NCBI GenBank assembly: GCA_027486035.1 | Contig: JAIXPX010000037.1 | Location: 62,001-126,000, forward strand | DNA: 64,000 nt | Reading direction: 5' to 3' | Source of the DNA: Erythrobacteraceae bacterium | GTDB lineage: Bacteria > Pseudomonadota > Alphaproteobacteria > Sphingomonadales > Sphingomonadaceae | In this document: positions 43,075 through 54,416 of the stretch, one piece after another | How positions within the stretch are numbered: position 1 is the first letter of the stretch | Layout: every line of letters begins with the position of its first letter | Notes under the pieces: generated by a model | What the model saw: the letters and a program-made list of their open reading frames with translations, nothing else | What the model was told of the DNA's origin: nothing | Databases searched by the model: none | Position numbers and translations under genes: made by a program

Positions 43075-43809
43075 CTATCCGTAGAATCCGGCCACAACGG
43101 CCTTCAGAAGGGCGATATCGCTGTCACGCGACAGGCGGTGGTCCCCGTCCTCTACCAGCGTCACCTGAACATCGTCCGACCGGAGCGCCGCCTGGAGACG
43201 AAGCGAGATCTCGAACGGGACATCCGCATCCGCCTTGCCGTGGATGAGCCGCACCGGACAGGCGAGATCGATCATCCGCCCGAGCCGCAGGTGGCACTCG
43301 GCATCGGCGAAGAAGCCCGGGTGCGTGGGGGTCGGCTCGGGGCCATAGGGGTTCGGCTCGAGGATCGTCTCGCCCGCCGCCAGCGCCGCGCGCTGCGCCT
43401 CGCTGTAGCCCCACTGGGTGAAGTCCGGCGCTGCGGCGATGCCGATCATGCCGGCGAGGCGGTGCTTCAAGTGCTCGGCGACGAGCAGCATCAGCCACCC
43501 GCCCATCGACGAGCCGACCAGCAGCACCGGCCCGCTGACATAGCTCGCGACCAGCGCCAGCACCTCGTCGCGCCACTTCGACAGCATCCCCTCGGCGAAG
43601 TCGCCGTCACTCGCCCCGCACCCGGAGTAATCGAGTAACAGGCACGCCCGGCCCTGCGCCTCGGCCTCGGCGAACAGGGCGGTCGCCTTGCTCCCGCTCA
43701 TGTCCGACATGTAGCCGGGGAGGAAAACGAGACAGGGGCCAGCACCGTGGGTGTAGCGGAAGGCGACCCGGCGGCCGTCATAGAGGGTGTGATGCATCAG
43801 CGTGCTCAT
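43075..43809 (-). CDS. Alpha/beta-hydrolase
   Basis: The 244-aa protein has the fold's order of elements: CLVFLPGYMSD (oxyanion region), LLLDYSGCGASDGDF, nucleophile elbow GSSMGG (Ser), and later acid and His in LIHGKADADVPFE and VEDGDHRLS. It resembles the palmitoyl-thioesterase/ABHD10-like group of small esterases. No signal peptide. It heads the operon with the TPR and flavoprotein genes. Its start ATG at 43809 is 81 bases from the divergent phosphatase gene. Substrate unknown. Confidence 0.9.
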   Translation of the reverse strand: MSTLMHHTLYDGRRVAFRYTHGAGPCLVFLPGYMSDMSGSKATALFAEAEAQGRACLLLDYSGCGASDGDFAEGMLSKWRDEVLALVASYVSGPVLLVGSSMGGWLMLLVAEHLKHRLAGMIGIAAAPDFTQWGYSEAQRAALAAGETILEPNPYGPEPTPTHPGFFADAECHLRLGRMIDLACPVRLIHGKADADVPFEISLRLQAALRSDDVQVTLVEDGDHRLSRDSDIALLKAVVAGFYG

Positions 43810-43890
43810 GCGGTGTCTCTTGCCTTGCGCGGGGGGCGAAAGGCAACCATTGTCACGTGAACGCAACTGGAGAGGGGTAGCGCGCGCACC

Positions 43891-45561
43891 ATGATCAAGA
43901 CCGAACCTGCGGCCCTGCCCGCCTCCACCAACATCACCCGCCGCAGCCTGTTCACGCTTGCGGGCGCAGGCGCTGCGGTAGCCGCCGCCCCGGCTGCCGC
44001 GACCGGTTTCGGCAAGGGCTTCACCCACGCCGTCGCGAGCGGTGAGCCTGCTGCCGACCGGGTGCTGCTGTGGACCCGTTACGTCGCCGACCAGCCGACC
44101 ACGCTCGACTGGCAGATGAGCGAGACCGAGGACTTCGCCACCATCGCCGTGGAAGGCAACACCGGTGACGCCGCCCGGCCGGACAGCGATTTCTGCGTCA
44201 AGACCTGGGCCAACGGCCTCCAGCCCGATCGCTGGTACTTCTACCGCTTCATCGCCCCGGACGGCACGAAGTCGCCGGTCGGCCGCACCCGCACCCTGCC
44301 CGAAGGCGACACGTCACGCTTCCGTCTCGCGGTGTTCTCCTGCTCGAATTTCGGGTTCGGCTGGTTCAACGCCTACGGCCATGCGACGCTGGCCAACGAT
44401 GCCGATCTGGCGGTGCACCTCGGCGATTACATCTACGAATACGGGCCCGGCACCTATCCGACCTCGGGGCAGGCACATCCCGAGCGGATGGTCCAGCCCT
44501 CGAGCGAGATCGTCGCGCTCACCGATTACCGCCTGCGCTATGCCACCTACCGCGCCGATCCCGATCTTCAGCGCCTCCACCAGGTGCTCCCGATGATCGC
44601 GGTGTGGGACGATCACGAGACCGCCAACGATTCGTGGAAGGACGGCGCGCAGAACCACCAGCCCGCAAGCGAGGGCGACTGGGAGGTCCGCAAGGCCGCG
44701 GCCAAGAAGGCCTATCATGAATGGATGCCGGTGGCCGACACGGCCTATTCGGCCTATCAGGTCGGCGACCTTGCGACCCTGTTTCGGCTCGACACCCGCC
44801 TCGAAGGGCGCGAGGAGCAGTTCAGCCTCGAAAAGATCATGGCCGGCGCCAAAAGCCCCGAGGCGCTGACAGCCGCGCTGGCCAGCTTCCGCGACGGCGC
44901 CTGGGCGGACAAGGACCGCCAGCTTCTCGGCGCGGCGCAGGAGGCCTGGCTGGCCGGCGCCCTGGCCGCGTCGACCCGTGCGGGCACGCATTGGCAGGTG
45001 CTGGTGCAGCAGGTGCTGACCGGCAACCTCAAGGCTCCCCGCGACCTGCTGCGGCAGGCGGGCAGCGGCCTGCCGGATTTCATCCGCACCCGCCTCGATT
45101 CCGCCGCCGCCGCGAGCGAGGCCGGGCTGCCTTCCAACATGGACGCATGGGACGGCTATCCCGCCGCGCGCGCGCGCTTGTTCAAGGCGGCGCTGGAGGC
45201 GGACGCCAACCTCGTCGTGCTCGCGGGGGACACCCACAATGCCTGGGCTTTCGAGCTGGCGCTGGACGGCGCAGCGGTCGGTGTGGAGTTCGGCGGCCAT
45301 TCGGTCAGCTCGCCGGGCTATGAAGGCTACCTCACCTTCGTGAAGCCCGACACGCTGGCGGCCTCGCTGGTGGCGCAGAACCCGCAGCTCAAATGGGCCG
45401 ACACCGCGCAGCGCGGCTACATGGTGGTCGAGCTGACCCCGGCACGGGTGACCACCGAATACCGCTTCGTGGCCGGGGTAAAACAGCGCTCGACGCAGCT
45501 GGCGGGGACCAAGCGGATCACCAGCGACAAGGGGAGCGGCAAGCTTGCCATTGATGCGTGA
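43891..45561 (+). CDS. phoD: PhoD-like alkaline phosphatase/phosphodiesterase, Tat-exported
   Basis: The 556-aa protein has a twin-arginine signal (NITRRSLFTLAGAGAAVAAA), an N-terminal beta domain (FTHAVASGEPAADRVLLWTR), and the PhoD catalytic core with FSCSNFGFGWFNAYGH, DLAVHLGDYIYEYG, IAVWDDHETANDSW and LAGDTHNAWAFEL. PhoD enzymes are Ca/Fe-dependent phosphodiesterases used in phosphate scavenging, folded in the cytoplasm and exported by Tat. No pho-box was searched for or recognised here. Length is normal. Confidence 0.94.
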   Translation: MIKTEPAALPASTNITRRSLFTLAGAGAAVAAAPAAATGFGKGFTHAVASGEPAADRVLLWTRYVADQPTTLDWQMSETEDFATIAVEGNTGDAARPDSDFCVKTWANGLQPDRWYFYRFIAPDGTKSPVGRTRTLPEGDTSRFRLAVFSCSNFGFGWFNAYGHATLANDADLAVHLGDYIYEYGPGTYPTSGQAHPERMVQPSSEIVALTDYRLRYATYRADPDLQRLHQVLPMIAVWDDHETANDSWKDGAQNHQPASEGDWEVRKAAAKKAYHEWMPVADTAYSAYQVGDLATLFRLDTRLEGREEQFSLEKIMAGAKSPEALTAALASFRDGAWADKDRQLLGAAQEAWLAGALAASTRAGTHWQVLVQQVLTGNLKAPRDLLRQAGSGLPDFIRTRLDSAAAASEAGLPSNMDAWDGYPAARARLFKAALEADANLVVLAGDTHNAWAFELALDGAAVGVEFGGHSVSSPGYEGYLTFVKPDTLAASLVAQNPQLKWADTAQRGYMVVELTPARVTTEYRFVAGVKQRSTQLAGTKRITSDKGSGKLAIDA

Positions 45562-45690
45562 GATTGTTTATATTTTTCAATGTGTTAGGAAGATTCGTGA
45601 TTGGTAGTTGAAGGTCGAGCAGAGCGCGCCCTGCGTGCACTTCATCAACTTGCGCGTGACTCCGCGCGCAGCGTGACCTATGCCACCGCC

Positions 45691-45765
45691 ATGGCCAAGC
45701 TGCTGACCACCACCGCGACCACGACCACCCGGACGACTATCCGGGGGCGGCGGCGCGCGGGCTAG
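45691..45765 (+). CDS. Threonine-rich leader peptide upstream of thrS (24 aa)
   Basis: The frame from ATG at 45691 to TAG at 45763-45765 encodes [18 protein letters not shown] followed by GRRRAG. Nine of 24 residues are Thr, clustered at positions 6-16 (codons ACC, ACG and ACT). This strikingly resembles the Thr leader of attenuated threonine operons (E. coli ThrL) in composition. The next gene is threonyl-tRNA synthetase, 133 bases downstream, and the interval contains mutually exclusive hairpins. No strong ribosome site precedes the ATG; an in-frame GTG at 45673 would add six residues, two of them Thr. Confidence 0.65.
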   Translation: MAKLLTTTATTTTRTTIRGRRRAG

Positions 45766-45840
45766 AGCCAGCGACCCGCCGCCCGGATCGGGGCGGCGCG
45801 GTGTTCTCCCCCTTCCGGTTATTCCCGCAACACCGCTCTT
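45728..45840 (+). promoter_or_regulatory. Candidate transcription attenuator of thrS (alternative hairpins)
   Basis: Segment 3, CCGCCGCCC (45776-45784), can pair with upstream GGGCGGCGG (45745-45753, overlapping the leader's end) or, via CGCCGCCC, with downstream GGGCGGCG (45791-45798). The two hairpins exclude each other. A further hairpin, GCGGTGTT (45798-45805) with AACACCGC (45829-45836), ends in TCTT and shares a base with segment 4. A small hairpin CCCGG/CCGGG (45728-45745) lies in the leader. Ribosome stalling at Thr codons would favour the first pairing. A weak T-run is the main reservation. Confidence 0.6.
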
Positions 45841-45898
45841 CCGGTGCGCGCCTGCTTGTGGCAGGGCGGCCCGCAAACGAGACGGACCCGCGATTGCC

Positions 45899-47893
45899 AT
45901 GACCGAACTGCTCAAGATCAGCCTGCCCGATGGCTCGGTGCGCGAAGTGCCGCAGGGCTCGACCCCGGCGGACATTGCCGCGGCGATCGGCCCGGGCCTC
46001 GCCAAGGCGGCGCTCGCGGCGCGGGTGAACGGCGAATTGCGCGATCTTGCCCGGCCCTTCGAGGGCGATGCCGAACTGGCGCTGGTGACGAGCCGCGACG
46101 AGGCCGATGCGCTCGAACTCGCCCGCCACGACTACGCGCATGTGCTCGCCGAGGCGGTCCAGTCGCTCTTCCCCGGCACCCAGATCACCTTCGGCCCCTC
46201 GACCGACGATGGTTTCTATTACGACGTGAAGGCGCCGGAGAGCCGCGAGCCCTTCGGCATGGATGATCTGCCCGCGATCGAGGAGGAAATGCGCCGCATC
46301 ATCCGCGCCGACAAGCCGCTCACCCGCGAGGTCTGGAGCCGCGAGCAACTCATCGCCAAGTGGGCGGGCGAAGGCGAAACCTTCAAGGCCGAATGGGCCA
46401 AGGAACTGCCCGAGGGCGAGGAGCTGACCGTCTACTGGAGCGGCAACGACTGGCTCGACATGTGCCGCGGCCCGCACTTGCCCTCGACCGGCAAGCTCGA
46501 CCCCGAGGCCTTCAAGCTGATGCGCGTCGCCGGGGCATACTGGCGCGGCGACCAGAACAATGCGCAGCTCACCCGCATCTACGGCACCGGCTGGCTCAAC
46601 AAGAAGCAGCTTCAGGCGCACCTCACCCGGCTGGAAGAAGCCGCCAAGCGCGATCACCGCAAGCTGGGCCGCGAGATGGACCTGTTCCACTTGCAGGAAG
46701 AGGCCCACGGTTCTGTCTTCTGGCACCCCAAGGGCTACCGCATCTGGCGCGAGCTTGAGGCCTATATGCGCCGCAAGATGGACGGCGCGGGCTACCGCGA
46801 GATCAAGACCCCGCAGCTGATGGATGTGCGCCAGTGGACCCAGTCGGGCCACTGGGGCAAGTATGCGCAGAACATGTTCGCGGTCCCCGACATGGTGCCC
46901 GAGGTCGACGAGGAATCAGGCGCCGCCTCCCCCAAGGTGGCAGACGATGCCGCGTGGATGGCGATCAAGCCGATGAATTGCCCGGCGCATGTGATGGTGT
47001 TCAAGCAGGGCATCACCTCCTACCGCGACCTCCCCATCCGCCTCGGCGAAATGGGCTGCTGCCACCGCAACGAGCCGCATGGCGCGCTCCACGGGCTGAT
47101 GCGCGTGCGCCAGTTCACGCAGGACGACGCGCATATCTTCTGCACCGAGGGACAGGTGGTCTCCGAGGTTCAGGCCTTCATCGCGCTCGCCGATTCGGTC
47201 TATCGCGATTTCGGCTTCACCTATGACATCAAACTCGCCCTGCGCCCCGAAAAGCGCTTCGGGAGCGAGGCCGATTGGGACAAGGCCGAACAGGAACTGC
47301 GCGATGCGCTGACCGCCAACGGCCTCGCATGGGAGGAACTCCCCGGCGAGGGCGCCTTCTATGCCCCCAAGCTCGAATGGCACCTGACCGACGCGATCGG
47401 GCGCACCTGGCAGGTCGGCACGATCCAGTCCGACCGCGTGCTGCCCGAGCGGCTCGATGCCCATTACATCGGCGAGGATGGCGAAAAGCACCGCCCGGTG
47501 ATGCTCCACCGCGCGATCTTCGGGAGCTACGAGCGCTTCATCGGCATCCTGATCGAGCACTTCGCCGGGAAACTCCCCGCATGGCTCGCCCCGGTGCAGG
47601 CGGTGGTGGCAACCATCGTCTCGGACGCGGACCCCTATGCCGGGGACGTCGCGGCACAGCTGCGCGCCTCCGGGATCCGCGTCGAGACCGACACCCGCAA
47701 CGAGAAGATCAACTACAAGGTGCGCGAACACTCTCTCGCCAAGGTTCCGCACCTGCTGGTGGTCGGCAAGCGCGAGGCCGAGGAGGGCACCGTCGCGGTG
47801 CGCACCCTGGGCGCGGAGCACCAGAAGGTGATGCCGCTCGCCGAGGCGATCGCGATGCTCAAGGCCGAGGGCACCCCGCCCGATCTGGCCTAG
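45899..47893 (+). CDS. thrS: Threonyl-tRNA synthetase
   Basis: The 664-aa class II synthetase has an N-terminal TGS domain (about 1-62), the editing domain with [11 protein letters not shown] and the C.H/HxxxH-type zinc site, and the catalytic core with [65 protein letters not shown] and the C-terminal anticodon-binding domain. Length is normal. It is preceded by a Thr-rich leader and alternative hairpins, so its expression may respond to charged tRNA-Thr supply. Confidence 0.98.
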   Translation: MTELLKISLPDGSVREVPQGSTPADIAAAIGPGLAKAALAARVNGELRDLARPFEGDAELALVTSRDEADALELARHDYAHVLAEAVQSLFPGTQITFGPSTDDGFYYDVKAPESREPFGMDDLPAIEEEMRRIIRADKPLTREVWSREQLIAKWAGEGETFKAEWAKELPEGEELTVYWSGNDWLDMCRGPHLPSTGKLDPEAFKLMRVAGAYWRGDQNNAQLTRIYGTGWLNKKQLQAHLTRLEEAAKRDHRKLGREMDLFHLQEEAHGSVFWHPKGYRIWRELEAYMRRKMDGAGYREIKTPQLMDVRQWTQSGHWGKYAQNMFAVPDMVPEVDEESGAASPKVADDAAWMAIKPMNCPAHVMVFKQGITSYRDLPIRLGEMGCCHRNEPHGALHGLMRVRQFTQDDAHIFCTEGQVVSEVQAFIALADSVYRDFGFTYDIKLALRPEKRFGSEADWDKAEQELRDALTANGLAWEELPGEGAFYAPKLEWHLTDAIGRTWQVGTIQSDRVLPERLDAHYIGEDGEKHRPVMLHRAIFGSYERFIGILIEHFAGKLPAWLAPVQAVVATIVSDADPYAGDVAAQLRASGIRVETDTRNEKINYKVREHSLAKVPHLLVVGKREAEEGTVAVRTLGAEHQKVMPLAEAIAMLKAEGTPPDLA

Positions 47894-47919
47894 GCCCCGG
47901 TCTGTTCCGGTCGGGTCGG

Positions 47920-48657
47920 ATGTTCGAGAGCTTTACCGCAGCGCAAATCGGCGTCGCTTTCGCGGCGGCACTCGGTTCGGCATTCGTGCGCGGGCTGACG
48001 GGCTTCGGCATGGCGATCCTGCTCGTGCCGGTGCTGGCGCTCGCATTGCCGCCGGTAGAGGCGGTGGTGCTCGCCAATGCCCTGTCGCTGATGATCGGCG
48101 CGACCGAGATCCGCAGCCTCGTGCGCGAAGCCGAGCCGACCGCCTGGGCGATCGGCGGCCTCGTGGTGCTGGCCACCCCGCTCGGCCTGTGGGCCCTGTC
48201 GGTGACCGGCAGGGATGTCGCCCGTCTCGCCATCGCGGTGATCGCCTTCAGCGCCTTCATCGCGATCCTGCTGCCCAAGCGCGGCGCGGCGGTGCCAGGG
48301 GCTTGGGTGACGGGCAGCGTGGGCGTGCTCAGCGGTTTGATGACAGGCTATGCCGGGATGCCGGGGCCGCCGGTCGTGCCCTATTACGCGGGCCGCGACC
48401 TGCCGCGCGCAACCATCAAGGCCTCGATGCAGCTGATCTTCACCATCGCTGCCAGCGCCGGCCTTGCCAGCGCAACATGGCTCGGCATCCTGCGCGCAGA
48501 ACTGCTGCTGTTCGCGGTGCTGCTGCTGCCCGCCATCCTCGGCGGCAACCGGCTGGGGGCGAAGGTTTCGGGCAAGGTTGCCGATCCCCTATGGCGCGCC
48601 TGTGTCGGCGTGATCATTGGCGGCGCGGCTATTGCCGCCTTCGCGCGGCTGGTCTGA
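47920..48657 (+). CDS. TauE/SafE-family permease (sulfite/anion exporter-like)
   Basis: The 245-aa protein has seven to eight hydrophobic segments, with the duplicated G-x-G-x-G-type motifs FVRGLTGFGMAILLVPVLAL and GVLSGLMTGYAGMPGPPVVPYY typical of TauE/SafE (PF01925). Members move sulfite, sulfoacetate or other small anions; no sulfonate genes are nearby. It follows thrS by 26 bases and may be co-transcribed. The ATG at 47920 is the only good start before the first membrane segment. Confidence 0.9.
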   Translation: MFESFTAAQIGVAFAAALGSAFVRGLTGFGMAILLVPVLALALPPVEAVVLANALSLMIGATEIRSLVREAEPTAWAIGGLVVLATPLGLWALSVTGRDVARLAIAVIAFSAFIAILLPKRGAAVPGAWVTGSVGVLSGLMTGYAGMPGPPVVPYYAGRDLPRATIKASMQLIFTIAASAGLASATWLGILRAELLLFAVLLLPAILGGNRLGAKVSGKVADPLWRACVGVIIGGAAIAAFARLV

Positions 48658-48792
48658 TCAGAAGGGCAGGGCCTTGCCCGCCAGGATCAGGGCCGCAGCG
48701 GTGCCGAACACGATGACACGGCGCGCAAGTTCAAGCGCGTCGATTCGCGTGGTGGCGATGAGCGGATGGGCGAAAGCGAGCGCGCGGGTCAT
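48658..48792 (-). CDS. Small membrane-anchored protein (44 aa)
   Basis: The frame runs from ATG at 48792 to TGA at 48658-48660 and encodes MTRALAFAHPLIATTRIDAL, then ELARRVIVFGTAAALILAGK and ALPF. The C-terminal half is a hydrophobic segment preceded by an amphipathic helix with arginines. GGAGAG (48801-48806) is well placed for translation, and codon use is typical for the genome, so I consider it real. It is convergent with the TauE-like gene (stops adjacent). Function unknown. Confidence 0.5.
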   Translation of the reverse strand: MTRALAFAHPLIATTRIDALELARRVIVFGTAAALILAGKALPF

Positions 48793-48827
48793 GACCCGCA
48801 CTCTCCGCCCAAATTCCTAACGAAGCG

Positions 48828-49817
48828 TTAAGCCGTGGTTGCGGCAGGCATCTGCTGGCTGGCACAGTGAAAGCCGCCGCCACCTGCCAGCACCGCTTCG
48901 CCCGGCAGGCCGATCGTGTCACGGTCCGGGAACAGCGCCGCGATCGCCGCGACGCCATCGGCATCGTGGGGCGAGCCGAAGGTCGGCACCACCACAAGGT
49001 GCGAGGTGATCGCGAAGTTCACGTAGCTGGCCGGCTCGATGATGCCACCGCGCTCGATCCGCCCGGGCGAGGGGATGCGCGCCACCCCGACCCCGGCCGC
49101 AGCCGCCCGGGCAGCCGCATCGGCATAGATCGCGGCGTTGGGATCGTCCCGGCCGGTCGCTTCGGGAACCACCAGCAGGTTGGGGCCGACAAAACGCGCA
49201 AGGTTATCGACATGGCCGTCGGTATGGTCGTTGACCAGACCGTCGCCGAGCCACAGCACGCGGGTGAAGCCGAGCTGCGTGGCGAGTTCGGCCTCGATCT
49301 CGCCGCGCGAGAGATGCGGGTTGCGATTGGGATTGAGCAGACATTGCTCCGTGGTTGCCACCAGCCCGGTGCCGTCGCCATCCACCGCGCCGCCTTCGAG
49401 GATCATTGGCGTGGTGCTCACCTCCAGCCCCGCATCACGCGCCAGTTCCGCGCCGATCTCCATGTCGCCGGGCATCAGGTACTTGCCGCCCCAGCCGTTG
49501 AAGCCGAACCGCCGTGCAGAGCGACGGCCGTCCGCGTGCGTCACCACCAGCGGGCCGGTGTCGCGCAGCCAGACATCGCCATAGGTGCGGCGCTCGAGCG
49601 TCACCTTGCTGCTGGCAAGCGCGCGCGCGCGGGCCTCGTTGGCTTCGTCGCGGACCAGCAGGCGCACCTCCTGCCCGCTCTCGGCCACGGCAGAGGCGAA
49701 GGCGGCCATCTGCTCCTGCGCCGGCCCGAGCCAGCCGGGCCACTCCTCGGCAAGATGCGGGAAGCCGATCCAAATCCAGTCCTGCGGGGCCCATTCGGGC
49801 GGCATGATCACGGGCAT
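48828..49817 (-). CDS. aguA: Agmatine deiminase family protein
   Basis: The 329-aa protein shows the guanidine-modifying fold of agmatine deiminase: IMPPEWAPQDWIWIGFPHLAE at the N-terminus, DVWLRDTGPLVV, LEGGAVDGDGTGLV, DGHVDNLARFVGP, and the catalytic-cysteine loop AGGGGFHCASQQMP near the C-terminus. It converts agmatine to N-carbamoylputrescine in polyamine synthesis. No aguB amidase is adjacent here. The ATG at 49817 (MPVIMPPEW) is used; a second ATG is four codons on. It is 7 bases from the M28 peptidase gene. Confidence 0.93.
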   Translation of the reverse strand: MPVIMPPEWAPQDWIWIGFPHLAEEWPGWLGPAQEQMAAFASAVAESGQEVRLLVRDEANEARARALASSKVTLERRTYGDVWLRDTGPLVVTHADGRRSARRFGFNGWGGKYLMPGDMEIGAELARDAGLEVSTTPMILEGGAVDGDGTGLVATTEQCLLNPNRNPHLSRGEIEAELATQLGFTRVLWLGDGLVNDHTDGHVDNLARFVGPNLLVVPEATGRDDPNAAIYADAAARAAAAGVGVARIPSPGRIERGGIIEPASYVNFAITSHLVVVPTFGSPHDADGVAAIAALFPDRDTIGLPGEAVLAGGGGFHCASQQMPAATTA

Positions 49818-49824
49818 GGGCGTG

Positions 49825-51534
<1,710 letters not shown>

Positions 51535-51642
51535 GCGAAGTCTCTCCCGGGTCGAGGCATCAATTCCGGCGCCTCCCATCGCAGAGCCACAGGCGGCGTG
51601 CAAGCTTGCGCCCTTGCAGGCAGCGCCGCGCCCCGCCTAGAG

Positions 51643-54414
51643 ATGCAGGCGATGGGAGAGAACCGGCGATCGGACTTGGGCGACTGGGACAGCGCGCTGC
51701 ACCGCGCCCGCACGCACGCGCCCTTTCTGGCGCGGGCGCTGGAGCGTATGCCCGATCTTGCCGCGCTCCTCGCTGCCGGCGAGGGCACGGCCGCGCTGGC
51801 ATGGGCCCGCGCGCAGGGCGACAATCCCGACGTCGAGGCAGCCCTGCGACGCGAGCGGCTGGCGCTGGCGGCGGCACTCGCTGTCGGAGACCTCGCGGGG
51901 GCCTTCCCGCTCGGGCAGGTGGTGGGCGAACTGACCGCCTTTGCCGACCGCGCGCTCGACCGGGCGATCCGCACCGCCATCCTCGAGCGCACCGGCGCGG
52001 ACAGGGCCGAGGGCCTCATCGCCCTTGCCCTCGGGAAGCAAGGGGCGGGCGAGCTCAACTATTCCTCCGACATCGATCCGATCCTGCTGTTCGACCGCGA
52101 GCGCCTTGCGCGCCGGGCCTCGGATGATCCGGGGGAAGCCGCGCAGCGCTATGCCCGCCGGGTGGTGGCGCTGCTCGCCGGGAACACGGCCGATGGCTAT
52201 GCGCTGCGGGTCGACCTGCGCCTGCGTCCGGCCAGCGAGGTCAGCCCCCTTGCCGTTCCTGTCGGCGCAGCGCTCACCCATTACCAGGGGCAGGCGCTGG
52301 CATGGGAGCGCGCCGCCTTCATCAGAGCGCGGGCGGCGGCAGGCGACATTGCGGCGGGCGAGGCCTTCCTCGACGAGATCCGCCCCTTCGTCTGGCGCAG
52401 CCAGCTCGATTTCGGCGCGATCGAGGAGATCAGCGCGCTGACCCATCGCATCCGCGACAGCCACGAGGGCCCGCCGCTCCCCGGCCCCGGCTTCGACGTG
52501 AAGCGCGGGCGCGGCGGCATCCGCGAGATCGAGTTCTACGCCCAGACCCACCAGCTGATCCACGGCGGCCGCGACGCCTCGCTGCGGGTGCGCGGCACGC
52601 GGCCCGCGCTCGACGCACTGGCCGACGCCCAGTGGATCACCCGCGAGAACGCTGCGGTGCTGGGCGAGGCCTATGACCGGCTGCGCCAGATCGAGCACCG
52701 CTTGCAGATGGTCCATGACCGCCAGACCCACACCCTGCCGGAGGGCGAGGCGCTCGACAATGTCGCGCGGCTCGACGGGCTGGCGGATGGGGCCGCGCTG
52801 GTCGCGGAACTGACCGCGCTCACGGCGCGCACGGCGCGCATCTACGAGGAGCTTATCGGCCGTCCGCAAGCCGCGCCCGCGCCGGTCCCGCTGCCGGCGA
52901 GCGCGCTCACGCCGCAGCTTGCCCGCTGGGGCTTTGCCGACCCTGACGCGCTGGCCGAACGGATCGAAAGCTGGCGCGACGGGCGCTTTGCCGCGATCCG
53001 GTCACCCCAGGCGGTGGAGGCGTGGGACCGGCTCGCCCCGGCGCTGATCGAGGCGATAGCGCAAAGCGATGATCCGATGCGCGCGGTCACCCGCTGGGAG
53101 CGCATCATCGAGAACGTGCCTTCCGCCATCACCACCTTCCGTCTGCTCGATGCCCGCCCCGACCTGACCCGCCGCCTCGTCGCCGCGCTCACCCTTGCGC
53201 CGGTGCTGTCGGACGAGCTGGCGCGAAAGCCCGAGCTGCTCGACACGCTGATCGACAGGGACGCGCTCGACCTGCCGGGCGAGGTGGCCCAGATCACGGC
53301 GCGGATGCGGGCCGCGGCCGTGCGCGAGGATTACGAGGCGCTGCTCGATGCGATCCGCATCGTCACCGGCGAGATCCGCTTCGCGCTCGGCATCCAGCTG
53401 ATCGAGGGCCTCGCCGATCCGCTCGCCATCGCCCACGCCCTGTCGCGCACCGCCGAGGCAGCGCTGCGCCTTGCGACCGAGGCGACGGTGGAGGAATTCG
53501 CCGCCAAGCACGGGCGCATCGCGGGCAGCGAATTGCTGATCCTCGGACTCGGGCGCCTCGGCGGCGGGGCGCTGACCCACGCCTCCGACCTCGACATCGT
53601 CTATCTGTTCACCGGCGATTTCGCGGCGCAATCGGACGGCGCGCGGCCGCTGGGCGCGACGATCTACTACAACCGCCTTGCCAGCCGCGTAAGCGCCGCG
53701 CTCTCGGTGCCGACGGCGCAAGGGGCGCTCTACGAAGTCGACACCCGGCTGCGGCCACAGGGCAACCAGGGCCCGCTGGCGGTGAGCTGCGAGGCTTTCG
53801 GCAAATACCAGCGCGAGGCGGCATGGACATGGGAGCACATGGCCCTCGCCCGCGCCCGGGTGCTCCACGGTTCGCCGCAAGCGCGCGCGCAGCTCGAGGC
53901 GGTGCTCGCCGAGGTGCTCCATGCGCCGCGCGACAGGGCTGCCCTCAGGGACGCGGTGCTGGGGATGCGCGCCGAGATGGCGAAGCACAAGCCGCAGGCC
54001 GGGCCGGTCGATGCCAAGCTGGCGCGCGGCGGGCTCGTCGATATCGAGTTCCTCGTCCACTACCTGCAACTGAAGGGCGAGACCGCCGATGGCCGCCCGC
54101 TCGCCGAAGCGGCGCCCGCCGCCCTCTCGCCTGACCTCGAGCAGGCCCTCGGGAGCCTCGCGGCGGCAGGGCTGCTCCCGCAAGATCTGGCCGCCCCCCA
54201 CGCCCTGATGAGCCGGATGCTGGTGGCCGGACGCCTGCTCGCTCCCGACGGGCGCGAGCCTCCGCCCTCGGGCGCGCGGGCGCTGGCGCGGGCCTGCGGG
54301 CATGACAGCTATGCCGCGCTGCTGGACGCCTTCGCCGCCGCACGGCAGAGCGTTGGCGCCGCGTGGAAACAAATCCTCGGCACCGACATTCTCCCTGCGC
54401 AACAGGAGACCTGA
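51643..54414 (+). CDS. glnE: Bifunctional glutamine synthetase adenylyltransferase/adenylyl-removing enzyme
   Basis: The 923-aa protein controls glutamine synthetase activity by adding or removing AMP. It has two nucleotidyltransferase domains, marked by GKQGAGELNYSSDIDPILLF (N-terminal half) and LGRLGGGALTHASDLDIVYLF (C-terminal half), each followed by the GlnD PII-uridylyltransferase-type helical region. Length and motif order are normal. ATG at 51643 is used because it lies just after a stop in the preceding segment and MQAMGENRR leads into the first helix; a second ATG is three codons later. Confidence 0.97.
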   Translation: MQAMGENRRSDLGDWDSALHRARTHAPFLARALERMPDLAALLAAGEGTAALAWARAQGDNPDVEAALRRERLALAAALAVGDLAGAFPLGQVVGELTAFADRALDRAIRTAILERTGADRAEGLIALALGKQGAGELNYSSDIDPILLFDRERLARRASDDPGEAAQRYARRVVALLAGNTADGYALRVDLRLRPASEVSPLAVPVGAALTHYQGQALAWERAAFIRARAAAGDIAAGEAFLDEIRPFVWRSQLDFGAIEEISALTHRIRDSHEGPPLPGPGFDVKRGRGGIREIEFYAQTHQLIHGGRDASLRVRGTRPALDALADAQWITRENAAVLGEAYDRLRQIEHRLQMVHDRQTHTLPEGEALDNVARLDGLADGAALVAELTALTARTARIYEELIGRPQAAPAPVPLPASALTPQLARWGFADPDALAERIESWRDGRFAAIRSPQAVEAWDRLAPALIEAIAQSDDPMRAVTRWERIIENVPSAITTFRLLDARPDLTRRLVAALTLAPVLSDELARKPELLDTLIDRDALDLPGEVAQITARMRAAAVREDYEALLDAIRIVTGEIRFALGIQLIEGLADPLAIAHALSRTAEAALRLATEATVEEFAAKHGRIAGSELLILGLGRLGGGALTHASDLDIVYLFTGDFAAQSDGARPLGATIYYNRLASRVSAALSVPTAQGALYEVDTRLRPQGNQGPLAVSCEAFGKYQREAAWTWEHMALARARVLHGSPQARAQLEAVLAEVLHAPRDRAALRDAVLGMRAEMAKHKPQAGPVDAKLARGGLVDIEFLVHYLQLKGETADGRPLAEAAPAALSPDLEQALGSLAAAGLLPQDLAAPHALMSRMLVAGRLLAPDGREPPPSGARALARACGHDSYAALLDAFAAARQSVGAAWKQILGTDILPAQQET

Positions 54415-54416
54415 CA

